Positions 52,084-60,982 of a DNA stretch of 64,000 bases are shown piece after piece (within the stretch, counting starts at the first letter, position 1; every line of letters starts with the position of its first letter). The notes beneath the pieces are model-generated. The model saw only the letters and a program-made list of their open reading frames with translations. It was not told the origin of the DNA and ran no database searches. This stretch comes from Cytobacillus solani (lineage in GTDB: Bacteria; Bacillota; Bacilli; Bacillales; Cytobacillaceae). A program made the position numbers and the translations under genes. The stretch lies in NCBI RefSeq assembly GCF_001420595.1, contig NZ_LJIX01000006.1, positions 3,829,058 through 3,893,057 on the forward strand, given 5' to 3'.

Positions 52084-52656
52084 TTATTCTTCTAGCAGCG
52101 GGTATGCTGCTATTTTTTCGTATTTGGGGAATCGATCAATATGTGTTTGATACAGAACAACTTCCTTTGCTTGAAAAGTAAGAGGTGCGTTTATGAAAGG
52201 ATTATTTTGTTTCAAACAGTACTCCTCGAATGGATTACTTCCAGTCCATTTTCTTGCTAAAGTAATATGTGGCTTATAGGCCCTAGTCTCTAATTCAAAT
52301 CCAGCCTCTAGGCAAGCAGAAAATACGAGTTCACGAATCTTCGTTAATTGCTCCTCTTTCGCTGTATCTGCCCAAAATATTCTTGGTGAATCCTTTTTCC
52401 CAAACACACCAAGCTGATTAATATGAAGAGGAAAGGAGCTTTGTCCATTTAACTGTTTAAAAACCAGCTTTGTAGCTTCCTTAAGCTTGTCCTCTGATGC
52501 AACACCTAGAAAGGCCAATGTGATATGATAATCCTCTTGGTGAACCCAACGCTGAAAAGGAAGCTTTTCCTTTATAGTTAAGCAGAGATTATTTAATTCC
52601 TTCTTTACTTCCTCTGGTAAGCTAACAGCAAAGAAAAAATGAGCTTTCCGATCCAT
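52084..52656 (-). CDS. thpR: RNA 2',3'-cyclic phosphodiesterase (2H family)
   Basis: 2H phosphoesterase, formerly called 2'-5' RNA ligase (YtlP in B. subtilis). 190 residues with the two HxTx motifs: HITLAFLG (about 45) and HITLARKW (about 130). ATG at 52656 chosen since GGAGG lies 6 bases upstream; the earlier ATG abuts the ribosome binding site. Opens 2',3'-cyclic phosphate ends of RNA. Confidence 0.93.
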   Translation of the reverse strand: MDRKAHFFFAVSLPEEVKKELNNLCLTIKEKLPFQRWVHQEDYHITLAFLGVASEDKLKEATKLVFKQLNGQSSFPLHINQLGVFGKKDSPRIFWADTAKEEQLTKIRELVFSACLEAGFELETRAYKPHITLARKWTGSNPFEEYCLKQNNPFINAPLTFQAKEVVLYQTHIDRFPKYEKIAAYPLLEE

Positions 52657-52759
52657 TTTCATCCTCCATTAATTAACCAACATTTGCACTTATTTTAGCA
52701 GAAGTTGGAGACAGGTTCTACTCTATTCAGCAGTAATGATGAATATTGGTCCAGACAGA

Positions 52760-52802
52760 AAAAAGCAAGCAATGATTTCATATGAACATTGCTTACTTTT
52801 TT
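52760..52802 (-). terminator. dat terminator
   Basis: GCAAGCAATG / CATTGCTTAC stem with flanking A/T runs; minus strand ends CTTTTTTC. Confidence 0.8.
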
Positions 52803-52813
52803 CCAAAAATTTT

Positions 52814-53671
52814 TTAGCTAATGGTGCCGCATTCCTTTTCAATTTCTTTAACAAAAAGTGCCTGTAAATGCTCCGTAATTGGACCCAGGCTGCCATTCCC
52901 CACTTTTTCTCCCTCGATTTCAACAATTGGTGTAATTTCAACTGTTGTTCCTGAAAGGAAAACTTCATCCGCACTCTTTAGATCATCAACTGTGAAAGGG
53001 GTCTCAGAAGAAGGAATATCATTATTCCTGCATATTTCCAAAACCTTCTGTCTTGTTATCCCGTTAAGAATTAAATTGTCAGCAGGGTGTGTGATTACTT
53101 TTCCATTTTTGATTATTGAAATATTCGATAAGCTTCCTTCGGTTACTACTCCATCACGGTGCTGGATTGCTTCAAAGCAGCCTGCCTCCACCGCTTTTTG
53201 TTTTGCCATTAAATTACCTAGTAGATTCAAACTTTTAATATCACATAGAAGCCAACGGATATCCGCGTTCAGAATCGTCTTTACCCCTGTTTTCATATTT
53301 TCAACAGGTCTCCCCACTTCCTTTGAATACGCAACAAAGGTTGGAGAAACATCATTTGAAGGAAATGCATGATTTCTTGGGGCTATTCCTCGTGTCACCT
53401 GCAAGTACAAGGTTCCTAAATTAAGCCTATTTTTATCAATTAAGCTTTCAAGCTGTTGCTTTATTTCAGAAACTGTATAAGGAATATCCATACCAATCTT
53501 CTTGCCGCTATCAATAAGGCGTTCAAGATGCTCCGTACCTGTAAACATTTTCCCGTTATATACACGGATCACCTCGTAAACGCCATCCCCAAATTGGTAG
53601 CCGCGATCTTCAATATCTATTTTTGCTTCCGAACGGTTAATGAACTCTCCATTTACTATAACGTATGTCAT
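52814..53671 (-). CDS. dat: D-amino acid aminotransferase
   Basis: Fold-type IV PLP enzyme exchanging amino groups between D-amino acids and 2-oxo acids, supplying D-Glu/D-Ala for cell wall. 285 residues from ATG at 53671 (AAGGG upstream); the frame continues to 53731 inside pepV without a signal. Features: EDRGYQFGDGVYEVIRVYNG, catalytic Lys in CDIKSLNLLGNL, EGSLSNIS and NGITRQKVLE with phosphate-binding residues. 28 bases after pepV, so an operon. Confidence 0.95.
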   Translation of the reverse strand: MTYVIVNGEFINRSEAKIDIEDRGYQFGDGVYEVIRVYNGKMFTGTEHLERLIDSGKKIGMDIPYTVSEIKQQLESLIDKNRLNLGTLYLQVTRGIAPRNHAFPSNDVSPTFVAYSKEVGRPVENMKTGVKTILNADIRWLLCDIKSLNLLGNLMAKQKAVEAGCFEAIQHRDGVVTEGSLSNISIIKNGKVITHPADNLILNGITRQKVLEICRNNDIPSSETPFTVDDLKSADEVFLSGTTVEITPIVEIEGEKVGNGSLGPITEHLQALFVKEIEKECGTIS

Positions 53672-53699
53672 TTTCCCTTGACTCCCTGCTTGTATATTT

Positions 53700-55118
53700 T
53701 TATTTTGCAAGTTCATATATAGCCTGTGCATAAATGGCTGTTGCTCTTAGCATGTCTTCAATATACATATATTCATCCTTTTGATGGGCAATGTCCTCTC
53801 TTCCAGGGAACAGCGGACCGAATGCCACACCAGACTTCAAGGAACGGGCATATGTTCCTCCGCCAATTGAAAGCAGTTCAGCCTTCTCCCCTGTTTGTTC
53901 CTCATATACACTCTTTAACGTTTGAATGAGAAAATCTTCCTCAGCCACGTGATGAGGCTTTGAGTCAGTAAAGTTTTCAATTATAAAGTTTTCTTCTTTT
54001 AGTAAACCTTCAAGTCTGCCTTTTGTATCATCCATATGATTCGTAACAGGGTAGCGAACATTTAATCCAAGTCGACCGCCATTCTCCTGTGTATAGGAAA
54101 GCTTTCCTACATTGATTGTTAAGTCACCTGTAATGTCGTCTGAATAGGCGATACCAAGCTTCTTACCTCTTGACTCATCATAGAAATATGTAGTCGCAAA
54201 CTGAAAATAGTGACTTGCCTTCGAGTCAATTTTCAATTCTGATAAAAACTTAGCCATGTAGAGACCTGCATTTTTTCCATTTTTCGGCTCCATTCCGTGG
54301 GCAGAAACCCCTTCCGCCTCAAGAATTAATACACCGTTTTCAATGTAGTATTTTCCAGGCAGTTCATTCTGTTTAAGAAAATCAGCATACATTTGCACGA
54401 TCTCTGTTGGCTCATTATTCACTTCAAGTGAAGCCTTTGCAAAGTCTGGAACCATATTATATCTTCTGCCAGATTCGAAAGAGAGCACAGCTGCCTTTAT
54501 TTCTCCATCGTACGTAGAACCTTCTCCACTTTGGACAAGGTCGAAATCAGCTATCCCTTTTTCTGCATAGATGATAGGGAAATCAGCATCTGGTGCGAAT
54601 CCCATTGCCGGCATTTCCTCATGTTCAAAGTAATGATCTACACAACGCCAATCACTTTCCTCATCCGTTCCAATGATCATGCGTACACGCTTATTTAGTG
54701 GCAGTTCAAGCTCCTTCACAATCTTCATCGCATAATAAGCAGCCATCGTTGGGCCTTTATCATCAATGGCTCCTCTTGCAAATATTTTGCCATCGCGGAT
54801 TTCGGCACCATACGGATCACTTGACCAGCCATCTCCTTCTGGTACGACATCCACATGACAAAGAATCCCGACAATTTCCTCACCTTGTCCAAATTCTAAA
54901 TGTCCTGCAAGGTTTCCAACGTTCTTAGGTATAAACCCATCTTTCTCGCCAAGCTGAAGCATGAAATCTAACGCTTCCTTTACCCCTTCCCCTAATGGAG
55001 CATCTTCTGTTGCTTGATCTTCGTCCAATACACTTTTTATTTGCAGAAGCTTTTTTGCATCTTCAATCAGTGCGTCTTGTCTTTGTTCCACTTCTTTTTG
55101 CCAATCAATCACGTTCAT
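53700..55118 (-). CDS. pepV: Dipeptidase PepV
   Basis: M20A zinc dipeptidase (YtjP in B. subtilis), 472 residues. Ligand motifs: GILCHVDVVPEGDGW (His, Asp), RGAIDDKGPTMA (bridging Asp), GTDEESDWRC (catalytic Glu, ligand Glu), FAPDADFPI (Asp) and C-terminal LFPGREDIAHQKDEY (His). Hydrolyses dipeptides in the cytosol. GGAGG ribosome binding site; first gene of pepV-dat. Confidence 0.95.
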   Translation of the reverse strand: MNVIDWQKEVEQRQDALIEDAKKLLQIKSVLDEDQATEDAPLGEGVKEALDFMLQLGEKDGFIPKNVGNLAGHLEFGQGEEIVGILCHVDVVPEGDGWSSDPYGAEIRDGKIFARGAIDDKGPTMAAYYAMKIVKELELPLNKRVRMIIGTDEESDWRCVDHYFEHEEMPAMGFAPDADFPIIYAEKGIADFDLVQSGEGSTYDGEIKAAVLSFESGRRYNMVPDFAKASLEVNNEPTEIVQMYADFLKQNELPGKYYIENGVLILEAEGVSAHGMEPKNGKNAGLYMAKFLSELKIDSKASHYFQFATTYFYDESRGKKLGIAYSDDITGDLTINVGKLSYTQENGGRLGLNVRYPVTNHMDDTKGRLEGLLKEENFIIENFTDSKPHHVAEEDFLIQTLKSVYEEQTGEKAELLSIGGGTYARSLKSGVAFGPLFPGREDIAHQKDEYMYIEDMLRATAIYAQAIYELAK

Positions 55119-55226
55119 TACTAATCCTCCAGTGTAAGAAAAAAATTAAATCTATTTAAAATTATATCAATTCATTTTTCCTTATGCACCATCATACACC
55201 TATCACAAATAAATAAAAATACTTTC

Positions 55227-56417
55227 CTACCTTCGGAACAAACCAAATGGCATGCCGAATTGAGACAGTATAATATGCCAACATACTACAAAAACGGCTA
55301 GAAGGGTGATCGCTGTCATAAATAAGAACAAAACAGCCCTTTTCCGTGCCTTAAAATAGAAGTCTGTTTCACTGAATTTTTTACTTAGTGGATTGGATGG
55401 TGCAATTTTATCCCAAACAAGTGAAAGCCATGAATTCATCATGATAAGAAAACCGAAGAATATGATTATTTTTATCCAGAGAGGTGGAATGAGTACGATT
55501 GCAACGGTTCCAACGGAAATAATTTGAAAATAGCTTATTACATACGAGCGGTTTCTTAGAAAAACCTTTAAAAACAACTCAATAAATCCATTTGCCGGTA
55601 CTCGCTTTTTTAAAATTCGCTTTGAACGGCGGAATAGAAGCGGCTTTGTTCTTTTCGAAACAATTGGTTTTTCAATTTCATTTGAAAGTATGAAAATAAG
55701 CTCAATATTTTTCGTCTTATCCGCTCGGCCCATATCTATTTCATGATCGATTGCAGATAATTTCTGGATTGACTTTAAGCTGAAATAAATGGAAGCTGTC
55801 AGAAAGACGATTCCGCATAAGCAAACGAGAAACAAGGCACCTTTATCCCAAAGGATATAGATCAGCTGACTAATCCAGCTTAAGGCAGCAAAAAATAGAA
55901 AACTAAGCACTAATTTTTTAAACCTTTTGTCTATTTTCTTCAAATGATATTTTACGAGCATAATTAGCGCTTTTAATGCAATAAAGAAAAAAAGTAATGC
56001 ACCTATTTTCTGCCAGCTAAGAAAGAAATGATTACTTAAGAACGGCAGCAGAATAAGAAATGTAATTGCTGTTACTAGCGATTGGGAAAAGAGAGAGTAT
56101 ATATATCCCCATTTTTTCATCCCAAAAAAGATTGACTGCATTTTTATGAGAAATACTTTGTCTGCTTCTTCAACATATGTACGAATGCTTCCATTCCAGG
56201 ACAAAAGATAAATAAGCATGAATACAAGGATAAACGGAATGGATTCTATCCATCTTGGCAGCTCCACCCACCAAGAGCGGTATCGAAAGATTATAAATAA
56301 AATGGCTGGAATAATAAGATATACAATGATTGTCCAATCGGCAATTGACCGGATAACCCCATACTGATATTTTCGATCTCTTATGTATCGGTCACGAAAA
56401 AGTTTCCAACTACTCAT
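55227..56417 (-). CDS. ythQ: ABC transporter permease (EcsB-like, YthQ)
   Basis: 396 residues with eight or more hydrophobic helices (about 25-45, 60-76, 110-128, 138-160, 190-228, 290-330, 370-390) and a basic cytoplasmic loop (KRTKPLLFRRSKRILKKR). Matches the EcsB/YthQ permease family by overall pattern and position. Substrate unknown. Start overlaps the end of the ATPase gene by 8 bases. Confidence 0.88.
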   Translation of the reverse strand: MSSWKLFRDRYIRDRKYQYGVIRSIADWTIIVYLIIPAILFIIFRYRSWWVELPRWIESIPFILVFMLIYLLSWNGSIRTYVEEADKVFLIKMQSIFFGMKKWGYIYSLFSQSLVTAITFLILLPFLSNHFFLSWQKIGALLFFFIALKALIMLVKYHLKKIDKRFKKLVLSFLFFAALSWISQLIYILWDKGALFLVCLCGIVFLTASIYFSLKSIQKLSAIDHEIDMGRADKTKNIELIFILSNEIEKPIVSKRTKPLLFRRSKRILKKRVPANGFIELFLKVFLRNRSYVISYFQIISVGTVAIVLIPPLWIKIIIFFGFLIMMNSWLSLVWDKIAPSNPLSKKFSETDFYFKARKRAVLFLFMTAITLLAVFVVCWHIILSQFGMPFGLFRR

Positions 56418-57123
56418 CCGGATTACCCTCAGCTACTAAATGAAAGCAGTCATACAGGGAACCATCAGGAAGATTACACTGTTCTCGAATATCCTTGAGT
56501 GTACCAGCTGCTTGCAGCTGCCCATTATGGATCATTAAGAACCGATCACATACCTTTTCCGCTGTATCTAATACATGCGTGGACATCAATATTCCTGCCC
56601 CCCGCTTTTGTTCCGTTTCAATTAACTTTAAAAAAAGCTTCATCGCGTTCGGATCGAGCCCAATAAATGGCTCATCAATAATATATACCTTTGGACTTGT
56701 AATCATCGCTAAGATCAGCATGGCTTTTTGCTGCATGCCCTTTGAATACTTGCCAGGATATTCATGCGCATGTTCCGTTAGCTTGTACTGCTCAAGAAAA
56801 TCTTTTGCTTTCTCCTTGTATTCCTTATCAGGGAGAGCCTCCACTGCTGCGATAAAATCAAGATGCTCCCATAATGTCAGCTCATCATAGAAAATGGGTC
56901 TTTCCGGTACATAAGAATATTTTGTATTCTCCCTAAAAGAAATTTCCCCCTCTTTGTTTTCCAATAATCCAAGAATCGTTTTAATTGTCGTGCTCTTTCC
57001 AGCGCCATTAGGTCCAATTAATCCAATTAGCTCTCCTTCTTTAACATTGAAATGAATATTATGGATAATTTCCTTTTCCTTGTCATAGCCTGCTGATTTA
57101 ATGTCTACATTTAATAAAGTCAT
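56410..57123 (-). CDS. ythP: ABC transporter ATP-binding protein (YthP)
   Basis: 237-residue ABC ATPase: Walker A GPNGAGKSTT, signature YSKGMQQKAML (LSGGQ variant), Walker B VYIIDEPFIGLDP and switch His in STHVLD. EcsA-like. Pairs with the adjacent permease. The signature loop (YSKGM) fits the EcsA/BcrA subclass. The 387-base gap upstream (57124-57510) to divergent ytzE holds promoters for both; I see no further gene there. Confidence 0.93.
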   Translation of the reverse strand: MTLLNVDIKSAGYDKEKEIIHNIHFNVKEGELIGLIGPNGAGKSTTIKTILGLLENKEGEISFRENTKYSYVPERPIFYDELTLWEHLDFIAAVEALPDKEYKEKAKDFLEQYKLTEHAHEYPGKYSKGMQQKAMLILAMITSPKVYIIDEPFIGLDPNAMKLFLKLIETEQKRGAGILMSTHVLDTAEKVCDRFLMIHNGQLQAAGTLKDIREQCNLPDGSLYDCFHLVAEGNPDE

Positions 57124-57510
57124 CTGATACTCCTCCTATCTAATTTGTACGAATGAGAAGTGGAAAAGGTTTACTTTTTTCGGAAAGTATTCTTTTGGAA
57201 TCAGGAGAAAAATTGTTTTTAGAATTTTTTACAATACACCCATGAAAGACCATAGGATATACTAAGATTTTAATAAAGAGAAAGGAAAAGTTCATGAATA
57301 TGGTGGAAATTCTTTAATAAAGTAGAAATTATCAAAAAATAGGAGTACAATGAAGGTAAGATTGACATCTCTTGAAAAAACATCTGATATTTGCAAAGGA
57401 GTTGGCTGAGGAAAAGAAAACTACATATGCTTGAAGGACAAAGGTTCTTCAATGAACTGTCAGTTGCAGGAATTTGCCATTGGTTTGAAAAAAGGATAGG
57501 GAGTGGTTTT

Positions 57511-57732
57511 TTGAAACCTTCAACTAACCGGATGTTAAACCGTATCAAATCCGTCTACATGTTTATTAATAAGCGTGGAACTGTAACAACGGGAGAGCTT
57601 GTAGAGGAATTTGGTATTACTCCTCGCACCATTCAGAGAGATTTAAACGTTCTTGTTTACAACGACTTAGTAAAAAGCCCCAGTCGAGGAAAATGGACGA
57701 CTACAAAAAAGAAGGTAAAGATGTCATCATAA
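57511..57732 (+). CDS. ytzE: YtzE, short DeoR-type helix-turn-helix protein
   Basis: 73 residues, a lone DeoR-family winged helix (TTGELVEEFGITPRTIQRDLNVL) without the sugar-binding domain. TTG start at 57511 with GGGAGTG 5 bases upstream gives the same length as B. subtilis YtzE (MKPSTNRML...); a reading from 57391 is an artefact. Regulon unknown; it neighbours ythPQ and rsuA. Confidence 0.92.
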   Translation: MKPSTNRMLNRIKSVYMFINKRGTVTTGELVEEFGITPRTIQRDLNVLVYNDLVKSPSRGKWTTTKKKVKMSS

Positions 57733-57818
57733 GTTTCCTTTCGTGCACTGATCTCATATGAGGTCTGATGTCTGAAGTGATGATCCCAGATTCGATTGTT
57801 AACAAAAAAAATAGGATG

Positions 57819-57846
57819 AAAAAAATCGCCAAGCTAGGCGATTTTT
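57819..57846. terminator. Terminator between ytzE and rsuA
   Basis: AAAAATCGCC-AAGCTA-GGCGATTTTT, a 10-bp perfect stem overlapping the rsuA stop codon; works on both strands. Confidence 0.9.
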
Positions 57847-58564
57847 ATTTGACCTCATATTCCATTAAGCTTTCTAGTTCTTCCTCTGTTAATTCCCGGT
57901 ATTCACCAAGCTCCAGTGTTTCATCTAGCTGCAGCGGCCCCATCGAAATCCTTTGTAAATAAATGACGCGCTTCCCAACCGCCTCAAACATTCTTTTCAC
58001 TTGATGAAATTTCCCTTCAGTAATTGTGAGTTCAATATCTGATGTGAGACCGGATTTAATGATCTTCAATTCCCCTGGTTTTGTTTCATACCCATCATCC
58101 AAAATAACGCCCTTTTTAAAAGCAGCAATATCCTCTTCAGTTACTTCACTGTTTATAACAGCAAAATAAGTTTTCGGCACATGCTTTTTTGGAGATAAGA
58201 GGCGGTGGGCAAGCTGACCGTCATTCGTTAACAGCAGCAGCCCTTCAGTATCTTTATCAAGCCGCCCAACTGGAAAAGGCGAGAATACTAAGTCTTCTGG
58301 CTCCAATATATCTAAAACCGTTTCATGCTGCGAATCCTCAGTAGCGGAAATGACTCCTTGTGGCTTGTTCAACATTAAATAGATGAACTCTTTATACACC
58401 ACTTCTTCTCCATTGATTGTTACAACATCCTTATTAGGATCCACATGCTTGCTGGCATCCTTCACCTTCTGCTCATTGACTTCAACAGCCCCGCTCTTCA
58501 AAAGCTGTTTTACATCCTTCCGGCTTCCAAAGCCTAAATTAGCAAGCATTTTATCAATTCTCAT
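57845..58564 (-). CDS. rsuA: 16S rRNA pseudouridine(516) synthase family protein
   Basis: RsuA-type pseudouridine synthase of 239 residues. N-terminal S4 domain (MRIDKMLANLGFGSRKDVKQ), catalytic Asp in PVGRLDKDTEGLLLL, and LNKPQGVISA and EGKFHQVKRMF motifs. Modifies 16S rRNA. Counterpart of B. subtilis YtzG. Located downstream of murJ on the same strand, 51 bases away. Confidence 0.92.
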   Translation of the reverse strand: MRIDKMLANLGFGSRKDVKQLLKSGAVEVNEQKVKDASKHVDPNKDVVTINGEEVVYKEFIYLMLNKPQGVISATEDSQHETVLDILEPEDLVFSPFPVGRLDKDTEGLLLLTNDGQLAHRLLSPKKHVPKTYFAVINSEVTEEDIAAFKKGVILDDGYETKPGELKIIKSGLTSDIELTITEGKFHQVKRMFEAVGKRVIYLQRISMGPLQLDETLELGEYRELTEEELESLMEYEVK

Positions 58565-58615
58565 ATCATCACCTCTTTTATTGCTGATTTGCAGGATACT
58601 TGAAATGTTTTCACA

Positions 58616-60229
58616 TTATCCGCGCAACCTGACCTTCTTCAATAGCCGATCGACCTTTTGTCCAAATAAGAAGTAAACAAGTTTTGTTTTAAAGCTTAAA
58701 TAGAAGTAAACTCCTGCACCCACCGCTGCACAAATGACTACGATAATGAAGGCTTGTAAATTAGTTGTCGGTGTTAAGAAAAGCGTAAGAAGCTTATACG
58801 TGATTCCCGCACCTGCAAACATCAGCGCTGTGAAAATAACAATCAAAATTCCTCTTCTGAGCACAAGTCGAAATGGATACTTAGCATACGTTTTTATTAC
58901 AATTAAATTAATCAAGATAGCAGCTGTATAGCCTATAGCAGTGGCCACAACAGCTCCCTGTGTTTCCATCATCTTGATAAGAGGGATATTTAAGCTCAAT
59001 TTAAGCAATAATCCAACAAGCAAGCTAAGTACCGTATAACGCTGTTCATTGATTCCTTGTAAAATCGCAGCGGTTACTAAGAAATAAGCAAAAAGAATTG
59101 CTACAGGCGCATACGTTCTAAGCACTTCAGTTCCAAGCTCGCTCGGATCGTAAAACAATGTAAAAATAGGCTCTGCTAATAACGAAAGTCCTACAACTGC
59201 CGGAAGAGTTAGAAATAATAGCACCTGAAATGCTTGATTCAATTGATAATTTAAACTAGTACGATCGCTCTCAACAAATGCTTTCGTAATACTCGGAACG
59301 AGTGTTAAAGAAAAAGCAGTAGCCAAAGACACAGGAATAATGACAAGCTTATGCGTCTGGAAGTTTAATACGGCAAAGGATGATACCGCCTGATCGGCTA
59401 AGCCAATTTCCGCCATCGTCCGGATAAAAGTGAGCTGATCAATAAATTGGAAAAGCGAACCGGATAAGCCTACAAAAATAAAAGGCGCGGCATACACAAC
59501 GATTTCTTTGTACATATCCTTTAAAGAAATGTCCATTGTGCCTTTGTCATTCAATAAAAGGCCATCCAAATAAGGCTTTCTTTTATACCAATACCATAAA
59601 AGTGCTCCTAGACCACCGATTGCACCAATACATGCGGCAAAGGTGGCTACACTTACTGCCTGAACAAGACTGCCTTTCATGATATATAAAACAATAAAAG
59701 CACCTGCAAGAACAAACACAATACGTACAATTTGTTCAATGACCTGTGATAAAGCCGAAGGTCCCATGGATTGGTGTCCCTGAAAAAAGCCGCGAATCAA
59801 ACTCATAAAAGGAACAACAATAAGCGCAAAGCTTACAGCTCTGATAACAGTCGCTACATCCTTCACACTCGTATCCACATTATCAGGAATAATAAAATCA
59901 GCTAACGATGGAGCTAGAAAATATAGGAATAGAAAGGATATCGTTCCCGTACAAAACATCACAACTAGCCCTGATTTAAATAGCTTTCTCCCTACGGCAT
60001 ATTCCTCTAATGCATTGTATTTCGAAATAAATTTTGAAACCGCGGCAGGTATGCCTGCTGTTGCTAAACTAATGAAGATTGTATAAGGAATATAGGCGAA
60101 GGAATAAAGCGCATTTCCTTCTTCCCCTACAATATGATAAAAAGGAATCACATAAAATAACCCGAGTACTTTTGAAATGATCGTCGCTAGGGTCATTATA
60201 AAAGTACCCCTTAAAAGCTTTGATGACAT
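58616..60229 (-). CDS. murJ: Lipid II flippase MurJ (YtgP), MOP superfamily
   Basis: 537-residue polytopic protein with about 14 helices. Begins MSSKLLRGTFIMTLATIISKVLGLFY in two parts (residues 1-26), as in YtgP/SpoVB-like members of the polysaccharide flippase family; AGIPAAVSKFISKYNA and RGFFQGHQSMGPSA are typical. B. subtilis YtgP is a MurJ-type lipid II flippase. Own promoter expected, as a terminator separates it from the upstream osmC. Confidence 0.92.
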   Translation of the reverse strand: MSSKLLRGTFIMTLATIISKVLGLFYVIPFYHIVGEEGNALYSFAYIPYTIFISLATAGIPAAVSKFISKYNALEEYAVGRKLFKSGLVVMFCTGTISFLFLYFLAPSLADFIIPDNVDTSVKDVATVIRAVSFALIVVPFMSLIRGFFQGHQSMGPSALSQVIEQIVRIVFVLAGAFIVLYIMKGSLVQAVSVATFAACIGAIGGLGALLWYWYKRKPYLDGLLLNDKGTMDISLKDMYKEIVVYAAPFIFVGLSGSLFQFIDQLTFIRTMAEIGLADQAVSSFAVLNFQTHKLVIIPVSLATAFSLTLVPSITKAFVESDRTSLNYQLNQAFQVLLFLTLPAVVGLSLLAEPIFTLFYDPSELGTEVLRTYAPVAILFAYFLVTAAILQGINEQRYTVLSLLVGLLLKLSLNIPLIKMMETQGAVVATAIGYTAAILINLIVIKTYAKYPFRLVLRRGILIVIFTALMFAGAGITYKLLTLFLTPTTNLQAFIIVVICAAVGAGVYFYLSFKTKLVYFLFGQKVDRLLKKVRLRG

Positions 60230-60480
60230 AGAACCCCATTCCCCTTCAAAAAAGCGCTGAACATTAACAGTTAAAGTCCTCTTATTTAAGAAGCCCTAGC
60301 TGTGTAAGTTCCACCATTAAGTTATCGTAGCAAAAGATAATTCTATCGGAAAATTTAATTATGTAAATAATAATCACAATTTTTTTTGCACACTATTTGT
60401 ATTCTACTCTTCTTCTTACAGGATTTCTACTTAGAGCTGACGAAAATGGTGTTTTCTGCAGTTAAAGTACTTTGAACGTA

Positions 60481-60510
60481 AAAAAAGCCAATGAAACAAT
60501 TGGCTTTTTT
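60481..60510 (-). terminator. Terminator of the sulfur cluster
   Basis: AAAAAAGCCAAT / ATTGGCTTTTTT, 12-bp stem with a GAAACA loop, 13 bases after the osmC stop codon. The rest of 60230-60480 holds no gene. Confidence 0.92.
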
Positions 60511-60522
60511 ATGTAATACTAT

Positions 60523-60963
60523 TCAGTTTTTTACCCATAAATTCTCAATTGGAATTCCAGCATCCTTTATTGTTCGGTATATAGGGCATCTTTGATCCAC
60601 TTTTTTTTGTAATTCATCCACTTGCTCTTGGGAGGCTGATGTTTTCAAGAAAGCCTCTACCTTCACTTTTTCGAAGTATGGTTTTACATCTAAATTTCCC
60701 ATTAACCCGCTAGGATCAAGTTCTCCTTCGACTTTAAATGATATATCCTCTATTTGGATATTCATTTCTTTTGAAATTATCTGTACCATTACATTCTCAC
60801 AAGCTGCAAGGGCGGCTAACATTGTAGACATTGGATCAGGCGCAGAATCTTTTCCCCCAAAAGATACTGGTTCATCAATGCTTATTATATGTTTGCCATT
60901 CGTAGCATCTGTCCTCATTCCAGAACCAGTGACATCTAATTTGAATGTAAGTTTTTTGCTCAT
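60523..60963 (-). CDS. OsmC-family protein
   Basis: 146 residues with both OsmC cysteines: DPMSTMLAALAACENVM and VDQRCPIYRTI. OsmC proteins reduce organic hydroperoxides or act as thiol carriers. Here it is the last gene of a sulfur-handling operon, which favours a role in sulfur metabolism over osmotic or peroxide defence; that is inference. Spacing to the MetE-like gene is 19 bases. Confidence 0.9.
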   Translation of the reverse strand: MSKKLTFKLDVTGSGMRTDATNGKHIISIDEPVSFGGKDSAPDPMSTMLAALAACENVMVQIISKEMNIQIEDISFKVEGELDPSGLMGNLDVKPYFEKVKVEAFLKTSASQEQVDELQKKVDQRCPIYRTIKDAGIPIENLWVKN

Positions 60964-60982
60964 CCAATTCCCCTCCTGATAA

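Noticed and set aside
57351-57410. Tiny ORF (19 codons) with GGAG upstream between ythP and ytzE
   Set aside because: Too short, no recognisable sequence, and spacing to GGAG is tight; treated as chance.
57391-57510. N-terminal extension of ytzE by 40 residues
   Set aside because: A TTG with a good ribosome binding site at 57511 gives the exact length and start of B. subtilis YtzE.
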